A stretch of 64,000 bases of DNA from Haliclona indistincta (lineage: Eukaryota > Porifera > Demospongiae > Haplosclerida > Chalinidae): contig OZ024790.1 of assembly GCA_964017065.1 (NCBI GenBank), forward strand, positions 7,119,422 to 7,183,421. The letters are read 5' to 3'. Below are positions 23,440-34,904 of this stretch, in pieces. A program made the position numbers and the translations under genes. How positions within the stretch are numbered: position 1 is the stretch's first letter; each line of letters opens with the position of its first letter. The notes under the pieces were generated by a model. That model worked only from the letters and a program-made list of their open reading frames with translations, ran no database searches and was not told the origin of the DNA.

Positions 23440-25172
23440 ATGTCTGCTGAATCTCTCCCAAACAAGCTTGTTCACGAATTGAGCGGGCACGAGGGCCCAG
23501 TGCGAGCCGTCAGATTCAACAGTTTAGTTCAGTGTTCGTCTATAAAAATGGTCAAAGTTTTACATTTTGCATTTTCTCAACACAGAAAATGGTGAATATT
23601 GTCTCACTTGCGGCAACGATAGGACCATTAAGCTATGGAATCCTCATCGAGGCATCACTTTAAAGACTTACAAGGGACCAGGACAAGAGGTCTTAGATGC
23701 TGATGCGTTAGTAGTGGGCGTGTCTAATCACGTGACTTTTCATTCGGTCACATGCAGGTCACATGACAACAGCCGCATTGTCTCTGGGGGAGCTGACAAA
23801 GTAGTTTTAGTACTAGACGTGAGCACTGGGCAACCGATACGCAATATCAGAGGACATTATGGGGTAAAAATAAAAAAACTTTTTTATTAAAATTAAATCT
23901 TCTCATTTATTCCACAGAAAATCAACTGTGTGAAATTCAATGAGGATTCATCACTTGTATTATCAGGTGATTAACCACTGGCGGATGGTAGGGTAGTGAG
24001 TTTTATCCTTGTTGTCCAGGTTCCTATGACTCAACGGTACGGGTATGGGACCTGAAGTCTCGCACACACGAACCAGTACAAGTCCTAGATGAAGCCAAGG
24101 ACAGCGTCACCTCAATACACTTATCGAAACACGAGATTCTAGTAGGGTATGTACACAGCAACTCTTATGCTTCATTTTTCTCGACGAACTCTCATTTTTT
24201 GAAGATCAGTTGATGGAAAGACAAGAAAATATGACATACGCTTTGGCAAGCTATACACCGACACTATTGGGCGTAAGTATGAGCCGCACACACTAAACTA
24301 AATGCTCACATGCACTTTGACATGCATTGTACTTCTGCTTTGTGTTCTCTTTTGAGACAGTCTCTTAGCCAATGGTGTGTCAATTTTTACAGTAAACTAT
24401 TGTTTGCAGATCCGATCACTAGTGTCAAGTTTTCACAAGATGGTCACTGTCAGTTAGTGTCCTCACTCGATAATAATATCAGACTACTAGACAAGGACAG
24501 TGGAGAGCTACTCAATACGTCAGTAATCACTCACTCCTATGTTCACCCATCTATACACACTCACAAACACAGTCACTCACGAACTCACTCACTAACTCAC
24601 TCACATACACAGTCACTCACTCACCCACAAACACAGTCACTCACTCACAAACTCACTCACATACACAGTCACTCACTCACTCACAAACACAGTCACTCAC
24701 TCACAAACTCACTCACAAACTCACTCACCTACTCACTCACATACACAGTCACTCACTCACAAACACAGCCACTCACTCACTCACTCACTCACTCTGTGTT
24801 GCTATACTCTCACTGTGCATGGATTTCTTCAGGTACAAAGGTCACAAGGGGTCAGAGTACAAGATCGACAGTTCACTTACGCACGACGATGCCTGCATAG
24901 TGAGTGGATCAGAAGACGGAAAGATATATTTCTGGGAGCTAGTAGAGGTGACTGAAGTGAGGGAGAATTGTGTGATTATTGTGTGCCTGCTGCAGAGCAC
25001 CGTGGTGCAAACATTACAGCAGCTAGATGGGAGAGGGAGGAGCAGCTGTGTGGTGTACTCTCTCTCGTATCATCCCAGCAAGCCATGCCTGCTGACAGTA
25101 GGGTCACAGGGACCGGTGAGGGTATGGAAGAGAGAAGCGGACATGAAGGCAGAAGAGGAGGAGGACAGCTAA
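23440..25172 (+). CDS. WDR83: WD repeat-containing protein 83 (MORG1)
   Basis: MORG1 is a seven-WD40 scaffold for MAPK signalling that is also found in spliceosomes. ATG 23440 reads MSAESLPNKLVHELSGHEGPVRAVRFN. Later exons give YCLTCGNDRTIKLWNPHRG, NSRIVSGGADKVVLVLDVSTG, VLSGSYDSTVRVWDLKSR, EILVGSVDGKTRKYDIRFG, QLVSSLDNNIRLLDKDSGELL, ACIVSGSEDGKIYFWELVE and PCLLTVGSQGPVRVWKRE, ending EEEEDS-stop at 25170-25172. The residue pattern follows human WDR83 throughout. The intron at 24519-24832 is filled by an ACTC / CACAAACACAGT repeat. Its 3' third has been duplicated downstream (25766-26356 and decayed copies near 30.2 and 35.0 kb). Confidence 0.94.
24530..24797 (+). repeat. ACTC / CACAAACACAGT array in a WDR83 intron
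   Basis: Imperfect array of CACTCACTCACAAACACAGT and CACATACACAGT units. A shorter version of the same array occurs in the duplicated WDR83 fragment near 25850-25975. Confidence 0.85.
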
Positions 25173-25224
25173 CACACTCTCACAATGCACTTATCCATGC
25201 TTATCTGGTTTTTATTATGAATAT

Positions 25225-25345
25225 TCCTTTAGTTCAGGTCTAACCGTCAACTCGTCTAAGTATTCTTCTGGCGTTCACAGCCCCAACGGACCAACTTCAC
25301 AGAGCTTTCTTCATGTCCTTGCCAATGGGACCATCACCTTGTAGT
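25225..25345 (-). pseudogene. Decayed COA7 3' fragment
   Basis: The plus-strand sequence matches, with gaps and substitutions, the last exon of the COA7 genes near 30450-30600. Shared blocks are AGTATTCT-CTGGCGTT-ACAGCCCCA, CCAA-TTCACA and CTTCATGTCCTTGCC followed by GGG-CATCACCTTGTAG. The reading frame is lost. It lies directly after WDR83, the position COA7 holds after the WDR83 relic near 30.2 kb, showing one duplicated gene order. Confidence 0.75.
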
Positions 25346-25471
25346 TAGATATACGTACTCAGTGTCTCTGAGCCTTGGAAAAACAGCCCGGCTGATCATA
25401 ACATGGTTTAGCCACACCTATTAGTTATACCCTGCCCACAGCACAGCTGCACAAGCCACAAGTACACAGTC

Positions 25472-25765
25472 ATGTTCGGGGTTCTTCTTGATGTGTCTGG
25501 TTCTATGAGGAACGCATATGCCTTGGATGATGATGAGCTGCATCGTGATGACGTAAGTGTGGAGCGCACTCATGCTGTGTTCACTACAATTGCAAAGATC
25601 GTCGAAAGAGAAGTGACGCATCACGATAGACATGAATCGAGTCCGAGCATGAATCCATTTTCGCGTGTGCTTTGGGACTTCAACGGCCAGCGCGTATCTG
25701 CAATTTGATCGAACTGTTTGCGAAGTTGCGAGAATTAAATGAGATCCAAGAAAGGACGGTCTGCG
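25472..25765 (+). pseudogene. Truncated 5' end of a vWA-protease gene
   Basis: Encodes MFGVLLDVSGSMRNAYAL and on to REVTHHDRHES, close to the first 60 residues of the full gene at 27474. A 17-bp insertion relative to that gene (ATGAATCGAGTCCGAGC) then shifts the frame. Homology stops abruptly at about 25765, where it joins a second copy of the WDR83 3' part, so this is a duplication breakpoint and the gene is broken. Confidence 0.85.
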
Positions 25766-26356
25766 TCGTCACTCGATAATAATATCAGACTACTGGACAA
25801 GGACAGTGGAGAGCTACTCAATACGTCAGTAATCACTCACTCCTATGTTCACCCATCTATACTCACTCACAAACACAGTCACTCACTCACTCACTCACAA
25901 ACACAGTCACTCACTCACAAACTCACTCACCTACTCACTCACATACACAGTCACTCACTCACAAATACATCCACTTACTCTGTTACTATACTCTCACTGT
26001 GCATGGATTTCCTCAGGTACAAAGGTCACAAGGGGTCAGAGTACAAGATCGACAGTTCACTTACGCACGACGATGCCTGCATAGTGAGTGGATCAGAAGA
26101 CGGAAAGATATATTTCTGGGAGCTAGTAGAGGTGACTGAAGTGAGGGAGAATTGTGTGATTATTGTGTGCCTGCTGCAGAGCACCGTGGTGCAAACATTA
26201 CAGCAGCTAGATGGGAGAGGGAGGAGCAGCTGTGTGGTGTACTCTCTCTCGTATCATCCCAGCAAGCCATGCCTGCTGACAGTAGGGTCACAGGGACCGG
26301 TGAGGGTATGGAAGAGAGAAGCGGACATGAAGGCAGAAGAGGAGGAGGACAGCTAA
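25766..26356 (+). pseudogene. Duplicated 3' part of WDR83
   Basis: From TCACTCGATAATAATATC onward the sequence repeats 24462-25172 almost exactly, including a shorter intron array, the SEDGKIYFWELVE exon, the last exon and EEEEDS-stop. The upstream five WD repeats are absent. An open frame from 25739 reads through part of the fused vWA fragment into it. Its expression is unknown and I treat it as a fragment. Confidence 0.85.
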
Positions 26357-26554
26357 CACACTCTCACAATGCACTTATCCATGCTTATCTGGTTTTTATT
26401 ATGAACATTCCTTTAGTTCAGGTCTAACCGTCAACTTTTAGTTAAATATACTTACTCAGTGTCCTCTGAGCCTTGGAATAGTCTTGAAAAACAGCCCGGC
26501 TGATCATAGCATGGTTTAGCCACACCTATATGCATACCCTGCCCACAGCACAAG

Positions 26555-27150
26555 CCATTGCAGACACAATTCAAGTGGAACGGGCAATACAAACAGTCAA
26601 GAAGCTGTTAAGGAAAGCTAGTGATCCCCAGCTTGCTTTACTTGTATTACTCCCCTGGACTTAGCCTGTCTGAGCTACTAATGGGACGCCAACTAAGATC
26701 CTATACCTTTGTCTACTCAACAACTCACACCAGACTGGCCCTATTAATTTTTTGTCAGAGTTTTGACAGCAAGATGAAAACTACAAACAGCAGCAGAAAC
26801 AGTCGTTTGATCGACGACATTGAATGAGATCACATTCTCCTTTGCCCACTGATTCTCCTGTGATTGTTCACACCCGAGACAGACAGACTCCTGGTATCGT
26901 TGTTGCAGACACACCAGCCCATCGGTCATATCTGGTCCAGACACTGCCTGGTACACTTCGACGTAATCGTCAACATCTTGTACCTATCCCTCTTGAGCCT
27001 TCACCTCCTGCAGGCTATGAAACTACCACAGATACGACACCAACTGGCTCTCCACTCTGCAACGAATAATTCCTCCTCCCCGCAGTCCTATCATGACTCG
27101 CACAAAGACTGGGACTGCCATAAGACCACCTGACTGACTCAATCTTAGAG
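26555..27150 (+). mobile_element. Ty3/gypsy-type retrotransposon remnant (integrase C-terminal region)
   Basis: Translation in several frames shows the end of a gypsy-class pol: VERAIQTVKKLLRKASDP, LSELLMGRQLRS and, later, a stretch like PAHRSYLVQTLPGTLRRNRQHLVPIP. These are typical of the region after the integrase core. Stops and frameshifts break it. It ends in a purine-rich tract (GAGAAAGGGAGATG, 27148-27161) like a 3' polypurine tract. It interrupts the duplicated sequence after CCCTGCCCACAGCACA (compare 25431 and 26537). Confidence 0.8.
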
Positions 27151-27158
27151 AAAGGGAG

Positions 27159-27473
27159 ATGTGGAGTAAACATGTCTATTGTGGACAGCTGTCGACACCT
27201 GTGGACAATAATATGTTCCCATGTAGTCTTTGTTCATTACAATCATCATGTAGTCATTGATAATACTGCGCAAATAACATAATATTATCAAGCATGTCAA
27301 CGTCCTTGCACATGCGCAATGACTGGTTAAGTAACTTCTTAGTATTATTTCTAGCTATTGCGCATGTGCAATGGGCGTTTCGTGCATGCACAATACATTT
27401 TGCAAGATTCATAAAACTGCAGCATTCGGTTCTTGATCTCATACTAGTCCACTACTGAGATATATACGCTACA
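27159..27473 (+). mobile_element. Probable 3' LTR abutting the vWA-protease gene
   Basis: Begins TGTGGAGTAAACATG just after the polypurine-like tract. The proposed right end is TACGCTACA immediately before ATGAACGCTACAATG. The sequence just upstream of the MFG start differs from that in the truncated copy (25450-25471), so something has replaced the original promoter. Contains TGCGCATGTGCAATG and GCACATGCGCAATG motifs resembling NRF1 sites. The 5' LTR is not in the window, so the borders are inferred. Confidence 0.45.
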
Positions 27474-29730
27474 ATGAACGCTACAATGTTCGGGGTTCTT
27501 GTTGATGTGTCTGGTTCTATGGAGAACGCGTATGCCTTGGAAGATGACGGGCTGCATCGTGATGACGTGCGTATGGAGCGCACTCATGCAGTATTCACTA
27601 CAATTGCAAAGATCGTCGAAAGAGAAGTGACGCATCACGATAGACATGAATCCATTTTCGCGTGTGCTTTGGGACTTCAACGGCCAGCGCCGATCTGCAA
27701 TTTGATCGGACTGTTTGCGAAGTTGAGAGAATTAAATGAGATCCAAAAAAGGACGGTCTGCGTGTCCCAGGAGCGTGAGAAGCTGGTCGAATTGGCGATA
27801 CAACACGATGGAGCTCATGCCGAGGAATGGATCCGACACCACTTGAAAGATGAGGAAGTTGTCCTTCTAAACTGGCTACTGCGTGAGGAGGAAAGCCTGA
27901 TACCCAAACTGCTGGAAAAGATTCCATCAACGTTCGCCGTCAATGCAGTAAGACTCAAATGTAAAACTCAGGATAAAGCAGAAGATGCAGCAAGGAAAGT
28001 AGCAGATGGAGCTAAAATGATGGCGAATGGCGCTAAGAAAATGGCGACCACCACAGTGACTAGTTTGTTGGACCCAGTAGGGGCCGTGCAGGGATTTTAT
28101 AATTGGGTCACATCACCACCACGTATGCCATCGCCACCTCCACCACCACCACCACCAAAACCAACACGTTGGGATCATACTGTAAAAGATTCTGAAGCCT
28201 ATGAATATGCTAGAACAATCATGTCTGACAAATCCCTCGCTTTTACCACGACACTACTTAAACCAATTGAGCTAAGATCGGTGCAATATGTGTCCAAACT
28301 AATGAAAGATCTCAATGCAGCATCAGGCTCATCGTCAATGTCTCGGCGTAATCAGATTCAAGGACTTATTGACGAAATAAAGCCATTCATTTATGGTAAA
28401 ACGCCTATGTGCTATGCAATGGATGCAGCATTGGATATCTTCAGACGAGCAAGTGTAAACACTGCGAAGGTGTTGTTCATTCTTTCAGATGGTAGAGCAA
28501 CAGATGGTGATCCTCTTCCGATTGCTAAAAAGCTTCATGCTCTTGGTGTATATATTGTTACATGTTATCTCACAGCAGATGACATAGACAACTCCAAACG
28601 CCTGTTTTATGAAGCAAACCCTGACTGGGAAAAGGGCCGTCTTGATTTATTCGAGATGAGTTCAACAATGAAGAACATTCACACGCCAGTATCCTATCTC
28701 GTTGATGCAGGATGGGAGTTGCCTCCATCGGGTGAAAGCCGCTTGTTCGTTCAAGCAAACAGCTTAAAAGTCGTAAATGAGCTTTGTGAGATCGTTGTCT
28801 CTCGAATGACAGAGGGATGTGACGCACTAGTTGATGCTCTTGGGAAAGTGGATCTAGCCACGTACATCAACCAGGCTAATGCAGGTTTTATACCCAGAGA
28901 TCAGCAACAAGAAGCAACATGCTATGCGCACGCCATTGCGGCCACATTCCACCTCGCTATGCATCGTATAGTAGGACGAGAGGGTGGTGTCCCTAGCTTT
29001 GAAACTATACTTGACCGCATTGTTGAAGAGTATGGAAAAGAAGGTGCCAATACTGTGAAGGTACTCAAGGCAGTCTGTCCTGAGTACCGTCTACAATTTA
29101 AAGAAGTAGATGAAACAGGTGCTAGACAAGCCATTAACCAAAGACGACCTGTTGTTGCCAGATTCCGATTGTATCCCGAGCAATGGAATAAGTTTGAAAA
29201 TTTTTTCTCCAAAACAGCCAAAGGCATTCTGAAGGAAACTGATTTACAAACATGTGAGTTTTGATTAGTTTTATCACAGGTGAATTAATTCACACAATTT
29301 TATAGGTGAACCATCAACCACCAGAACTGGAGGTCATGCAGTGGTACTGACAAGATGTGATCCAGATTGTCTGACTTTCATGAACTCATATGGTATGGAT
29401 TGGGCTGATGGAGGATTCTTCCGTATAAAGGATCAGTCTGTCTTGAATGGATTAGAGTTCTACGATGTCTACTGGACAGAAGATGACCTCACAGACAGTG
29501 AGAAAGAAGCCTTTAAGATCAAGGGCACCAGAAGAGCCAAACGAGTAATGGAAGAATTCCCGAGCCTCAAAGACCTTGTCTACAAGTGCCCGAAATGTGA
29601 TTTTGGCTCCAGAGTTGAACAGTTTTCTGGAAATCTGCTTGAAGCTAAATGTCCTATCTGCTGTCAAGTATTCAAGCCGACTAATGAAAGCATATTAAAG
29701 AGCCTTTACACTCAGAACATGAACTATTAA
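27474..29730 (+). CDS. vWA domain + papain-like protease + zinc ribbon protein, copy A
   Basis: Two exons, 27474-29253 and 29306-29730 (GT-AG, 52-bp intron), 734 residues. N-terminal vWA half with MIDAS DVSGS (Asp11, Ser13, Ser15). Then comes a helical insertion (about 45-290) with a Pro run at 219-230, then the rest of the vWA fold: GKTP (Thr310) and VLFILSDGRATDG (Asp339). The C-terminal part is papain-like: QQQEATCYAHA (Gln, Cys483), GGHAVVL (His604) and NSYGMDWADGGFF (Asn620), matching the C1-family NSWG..W..G block. A zinc ribbon ends the protein (CPKC 688-691, CPIC 709-712). No signal peptide or membrane segment. MIDAS suggests metal-dependent ligand binding, and the intact triad suggests an active protease; the biological role is unknown. 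MFG at 27486 is an alternative start, used by the truncated copy. Confidence 0.85.
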
Positions 29731-30124
29731 CAACACTCAAAAAAATAATTGCATTTTTTGGGTTTGAATAATTCTCTTCATAAAAATGGATACCACAGCT
29801 AGGAGACAAGTATAGATACCTTAATTGATGAAGGATGATTCTAGTGTTTAGCATAAATAAAAGCAACCAGGCGGTATGCACTATGACATGCATCTCCACG
29901 TAAATTAAATTAATTAATAATTTAGCAAATTACACAGACACACACAATAGCACATGCTAACACAAGGCGTGCACAAATTATTTAGGTTTAGTTACATTCT
30001 TAAATGATGAAAGTTGAAAATATCATAATTAAGATTTAATTATTCCAAGCTTTACAAGTAGAAAGGAAAAGGAAGCAGAGAACAAGTTAGTTTTAGACTG
30101 GTGATCAAGAAGGGTGAGAGGATG

Positions 30125-30395
30125 CAGGTGTCTTGTGTATAATACTTCTGGGAGCTACATGTAGTTGAAGTAGTAGACAAGTAGTGATTTTGAGATCTGA
30201 TTGTTGCGTGCCCATTGTGGTACAGACGTTACATCTGCTAGTAATAAGCAATAGTGTGTTGTACTCTAGCTCTCTCCTCAGTATCATCCAAGGAAGCCAT
30301 GCCTGCTGCAGGGTAACACGGACAGATGAGAGTATGAAGAGCGAAGCGGATTTGAAGGCAGAAGACAACAAGCTAACACACATACACACTTAACT
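30125..30395 (+). pseudogene. Decayed WDR83 3' relic
   Basis: Matches the end of WDR83 with many changes: TACTTCTGGGAGCTA, GTGGTACAGACGTTACA, TGTGTTGTACTCT, TATCATCCAAGGAAGCCATGCCTGCTG and GAAGCGGATTTGAAGGCAGAAGA followed by CTAACACACA. No frame remains. It preserves the WDR83-COA7 neighbourhood. Confidence 0.8.
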
Positions 30396-30429
30396 GGATT
30401 TTAATATATAAATTGTATCACTATTATTG

Positions 30430-31162
30430 CTAGCTCGATAAATTTTTAGCTCGTTCTTTTAGTTCATTAGCTCTGTTAATATCAGGGTCTGTCCCGTCTC
30501 CTAGTCTGAGTATTCTGCTGGCGTTAGCACAGCCCCACGGGTGACCAAGTTCACAACTACGCAGCGAAAACTCAAGAGCCTTCCTCATGTCCTTGCCCTC
30601 GGGGGCATCACCTTGTAGATAAAGAATGCTGAGATTGAAACAACCATTTTTGAACCCTCCGTTACAAGAACGTCTAAAATACTTCTCGGCCTTCAAAAAG
30701 TCTTGCTTTTGATTGTCATGGTTTGTCTGCCAGACCAGTCCAGCATTATTGCAAGCACCCATTGATCCCTCCTCACAATACTTGCTGTATAGCTCCAGAG
30801 CAGTCTTTGCACTCTTCTCCACACCTAGGGAATGGGTTAAAATTGCCTGAGACCCGAAGGAGTTCATTTCTCACCTATGCCGGCAAGGTACATGTTCCCC
30901 AGCGCTAGGCAGCTGTCCGTGAGACCCATTTCAGTGCAGGTGGTTCTGAATAACTCTGCAGCCTTGTCGGGCGTCTTTTTAACAGCTCGTAAGAACTCAG
31001 CATACTGGTGACAAGCTGAGACGAGAACAAGAAGGAGTCTATGACGAGACGGACTACCGGATTTGGCTAGGACCCTGTACCTTCTGGTTTCTTGTCAATA
31101 TAACAATCGTGATAAAAGACATCTCCTAGCCGACTATACACCTCCTCTACATTGTCCGCCAT
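30430..31162 (-). CDS. COA7: Cytochrome c oxidase assembly factor 7, Sel1-repeat protein (copy 1)
   Basis: COA7 is a mitochondrial intermembrane-space protein with Sel1-like repeats and many cysteines, needed for complex IV assembly. Start at 31162 (MADNVEEVYSRLGDVFYHDCYIDK). Three exons: 31081-31162, about 30875-31018, and the last ending at 30430. The last carries GSMGACNNAGLVW, FRRSCNGGFKNGCFNLSILYLQGD and LRSCELGHPWGCANASRILRLGDG, close to the human pattern of Cys spaced in Sel1 repeats. Ends AKNLSS-stop. It is head-to-head with a vWA-protease gene (242 bp). An identical copy sits at 35210. Confidence 0.92.
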
Positions 31163-31404
31163 GTGCTATGGGTGGAGTTTACCATTTTCAGCCGCACCTC
31201 TTTTGGCTTCACGTTACTATAATAAGATTAGCCTAATTACATACATCACGGTTATTAGGTTTCAAGTGTAGGCGCGCCCAGTGAATCCGATTTCTAAGCA
31301 TTCTTCTCACTCGCCCCTGTTCAAATAAGTGTGTGCACTTCTTTTCTGGATCGTGATATTTCAGAGCTCTGCAGGCTGCAAAGACTGTTGTTTGAGTAGA
31401 AACC
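31163..31404. promoter_or_regulatory. Divergent promoter COA7 / vWA-protease copy B
   Basis: 242 bp between opposite starts. The shared region contains GGCGCGCC near 31273 and no strong TATA box near either gene. An identical copy lies at 35943-36184. Confidence 0.55.
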
Positions 31405-33723
31405 ATGAACGGAATTCTTGTGGATGTGTCTGCTTCTATGAGCACTGCATACTACCTTGGCGATGCTGCATGTAGTGACGTAAGTGTACAGCGTACACAC
31501 GCATTATTCACTACTGTTTCAAAGATCGCAGAAAGAGAACTTACGCGACGGGGAAGACGTGATAAAATGTTCGCTTGTGCCTTCGGACTTCGAAAGCCCC
31601 TTTCTAAGAAAGTGCAAGTCTGCAATTTGATAGCATTTTTCGCGAAGTTGAGAGCTTTTAATGCGAGTATTAGTAGTGGCCGTGGACGTGAAAAACTAGT
31701 TGCTCTAGCAAAGCACCATGGAGCCCCACATGCCGAATATTGGATCACAGAACACATAAGTGAAGAGATAGCATCACTCCTACATTGGCAATTGCTCAAT
31801 GGTGATAAAACGTGGATACCGAGACTACTTGAAAAATTTCCAAGCAGGTTGAAGACAGCGCTCACTCGAAAAACAATTAGATCTGCTCCTGACATTGTTC
31901 TAAGGTTGTTACCTCGCACCCAACATCGCCCCGCCGCATCAGGTGATCAAACACAGCCAGTACAGCAAAGACCACGTCGAGGTACTATCATGCACAGGGT
32001 ACTCGATGAAGATGTGCAAGAAGAGTTAAACACAAAACTAAACGTGGAGCCCTCCATACCATCACCACCACAGGCAACACCACCATCTCCATCACCACCT
32101 CCTTCACCACCACCTAGTCCACACTCATTGGAAGAACGTACAATGAAGATGTCAAACGCCTACACATTTATAGAAGAAATTATATCGGATGTATCTGTTT
32201 CTTTCCTCGACAGTCTAGCAAAAGAAATTAAGCCAAGATCAGTATGGCGTGTTTCAAAATGGATGAGAGAGCTAATTGCAAGACCAAGAGAAGATGAATC
32301 AGCAGCTTCAGCCGAGCAAGCTATGCATGGAAATATCCAGAAGATGGTTGACAAAATGGCACCGTTCATCTATGGACAAACACCAATGCGTACGGCAATG
32401 GATAAAGTGCTGCAAGTTTTCAAAAAAGCAGATGGAGACACTACAAAAGTGCTGTTCATAGTTTCAGATGGAAAATCAACTGATGGCGATCCTCTCCCAA
32501 TAGCTCAAGAGCTTCATGCACTGGGAGTACGTATTGTTACATGTTATCTCACATCAGATCATATAGACAACCAGAAGTGCCTACTAGACGAACCAAATCC
32601 AAACTGGACTGGTGGTCAACTTGCTTTATTCAGGATGAGCTCAATGATGAAGAACACCCACACACCAATATCGTATCTAGTTGACGCAGGATGGGAGTTG
32701 CCTCCATCAGGTGAAAGCCGCTTGTTCATTCAATCAAACAGTTTGAACATAGTAAATGAACTTTGTGAGACCGTTGTCTCTCGTATGACAGAGGGATGTG
32801 ACGCACTAATTGATGCTCTTGGGAAAGTGGATCTAGCCACGTACATCAACCAGGCCAATGCAAGCTTTATACCCAGAGATCAGCAACAAGAAGCAACATG
32901 CTATGCGCATGCCATTGCGGCCACATTCCACCTCGCTATGCATCGTATAGTAGGACGAGAGGGTGGTGTCCCTGACTTCAATACTATACGTGATCGCCTA
33001 ATCAACCTGTATGGAAGACATGGTGCTTATACAGAACAGGTGCTCCAGGCAGTCTGTCCCGAGTATCGTCTACATTTTAAAGCAGTAGATGAAACAGGTG
33101 CTAGACAAGCCATAAACCAAAGACGACCTGTTGTTGCCAGATTTCAGTTGTATCCTAAGCAGTGGGAAAGATTTAGAATTTTCTTTGCTAACACTGGTAA
33201 AGGCGTTTTGAAGAAAGATGATATACAAACAGGTAAGTAGTATTGTTTTGGTTTTTTGTACAAGTACCCTATTATTTTGACTTGTTTGTTACTAGATGAA
33301 CCAACAGGTGCTGAGAGTGAAATAGGACATGCAGTGGTACTGATAAGATGCGATCCAGAATGTCTGACTTTCATGAACTCGTATGGTCCAATGTGGGGTG
33401 ATGGTGGATTCTTCCGTGTGAAAGATCAGTCTGTCTTGAATTGGATGAAGTTCTACGATGTCTACTGGACAGAGAATGATCTCACAGACAGTGAGAAGGA
33501 AGCCTTTAAGATCGAAAGTTCCAAAAAGGCCAAAGAAGTGATGGAAACATTTCCAAGTCTTAAAGACCTTGTCTACCAGTGCCCAAAATGCAATCGTGGC
33601 TCTAAAGCAATTGAGTATTCTGGAAATTTGCTTGAAGCTAAATGCCCAAAGTGTCATCAAGCATTCAAGCCGACAAATGAAAGTATTTTAGAGAGCCTTT
33701 ATACACAGAACATGGACTATTAA
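31405..33723 (+). CDS. vWA + papain-like protease + zinc ribbon protein, copy B
   Basis: Exons 31405-33232 and 33296-33723 with the intron in the same phase as copy A, 751 residues. Starts MNGILVDVSASMSTAYYL, so the MIDAS is DVSAS rather than DVSGS, still D-x-S-x-S. The insertion is longer and has its own Pro/Ser-rich linker (SPPPSPPPSPHS). VLFIVSDGKSTDG, QQQEATCYAHA, IGHAVVL and NSYGPMWGDGGFF keep the MIDAS Asp, Gln-Cys, His and Asn. The zinc ribbon is CPKC...CPKC. The last 330 residues are close to copy A while the first half has diverged strongly, suggesting conservation or conversion of the protease end and faster change in the vWA/insertion part. Confidence 0.85.
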
Positions 33724-33794
33724 CATCACAACTAAAAATTATTATTAATTTTTCTAATCTGTTATAACTTTGCACACTGTATAAAAATTATACA

Positions 33795-34005
33795 CTCCCA
33801 GCCACACCTTCCTGCTCATGGCTGCAAGACAGTGCTTTCACATCACCTCTAATCTTTTCGGCTGAATGTGCACAATGGAGACTCGCATGATGGAGCGAAG
33901 CACAAGCAAGTATAGATTCTTAGAAAGAACACCTCGAAAAATTTCGGACTAACCCGCAGCGACAGCATTGGCAGACCTACCTGATTAGAAGGAACATGTC
34001 ACTAG
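33795..34005 (+). pseudogene. Decayed 5' end of the Tctex-type gene
   Basis: Matches 39363-39560: CCAGCCACACCTTCCTGC, TCTAA-CTTTTCGGCTGAATG, ATGGAGACTCGCATGATGGAG and TTCTTAGAAAGAACACCTCG. Deletions destroy the frame after about 30 codons. Confidence 0.8.
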
Positions 34006-34015
34006 TTTTGGACTT

Positions 34016-34510
34016 CCCAATATACTGTGAAAGTTCTCCAAGCAGTCTGTCTACTTTTCCACCAAAAATAGCAAAGGCATTCTGAGGGAAACTGCAAGTG
34101 AATATTACAGGTGATTAATTTTACACAATTTTATACATGAAGATGAACCAGCAACTTTCATGAACTCATGGGGCACAGATTGGGCTGATGGAGGATTCTT
34201 CCGTGTGAAAGATCAGTCGGTCTTGAATAAAATAGAGTTGTACGATGTCTACTGGACAGAAGATGACCTCACTGACAGTGAGAAAGAAGCCTTTAAGATC
34301 AAGGGCACCAGAAGAGCCAAACGAGTAATGGAAGAATTCCCGAGCCTCAAAGACCTTGTCTACAAGTGCCCGAAATGTGATTTTGGCTCCAGAGTTGAAC
34401 AGTTTTCTGGAAATCTGCTTGAAGCTAAATGTCCTATCTGCTGTCAAGTATTCAAGCCGACTAATGAAAGCATATTAAAGAGCCTTTACACTCAGAACAT
34501 GAACTATTAA
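34016..34510 (+). pseudogene. vWA-protease 3' fragment
   Basis: Begins with remains of exon 1 (TATACTGTGAAAG...CAAGCAGTCTGTC, then AGCAAAGGCATTCTGAGGGAAACTG), skips the catalytic Cys and His regions and continues into exon 2 with NSWGTDWADGGFFRVKDQS, the zinc ribbon and the normal stop at 34508-34510. An ORF from 34160 keeps the papain Asn block and ribbon but cannot form a protease. Confidence 0.8.
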
Positions 34511-34904
34511 CAACACTCAAAAAAATAATTGCATTTTTTGGGTTTGAATAATTCTCTTCATAAAAATGGATACCACAGCTAGGAGACAAGTATAGATACC
34601 TTAATTGATGAAGGATGATTCTAGTGTTTAGCATAAATAAAAGCAACCAGGCGGTATGCACTATGACATGCATCTCCACGTAAATTAAATTAATTAATAA
34701 TTTAGCAAATTACACAGACACACACAATAGCACATGCTAACACAAGGCGTGCACAAATTATTTAGGTTTAGTTACATTCTTAAATGATGAAAGTTGAAAA
34801 TATCATAATTAAGATTTAATTATTCCAAGCTTTACAAGTAGAAAGGAAAAGGAAGCAGAGAACAAGTTAGTTTTAGACTGGTGATCAAGAAGGGTGAGAG
34901 GATG

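Larger units (their letters stand above)
29494..34273. repeat. First unit of a 4,780-bp tandem segmental duplication
   Basis: Every position compared here matches the position 4,780 bp further on, including introns, intergenic DNA and all open frames. The unit carries the 3' end of copy A, a WDR83 relic, COA7(-), copy B and a Tctex relic. The left border falls inside the vWA-protease exon 2: A at 29493 against T at 34273, identity from 29494. Confidence 0.9.

Noticed and set aside
25739..26356. A second functional WDR83 gene
   Set aside because: Lacks the first five WD repeats and starts at a duplication breakpoint.
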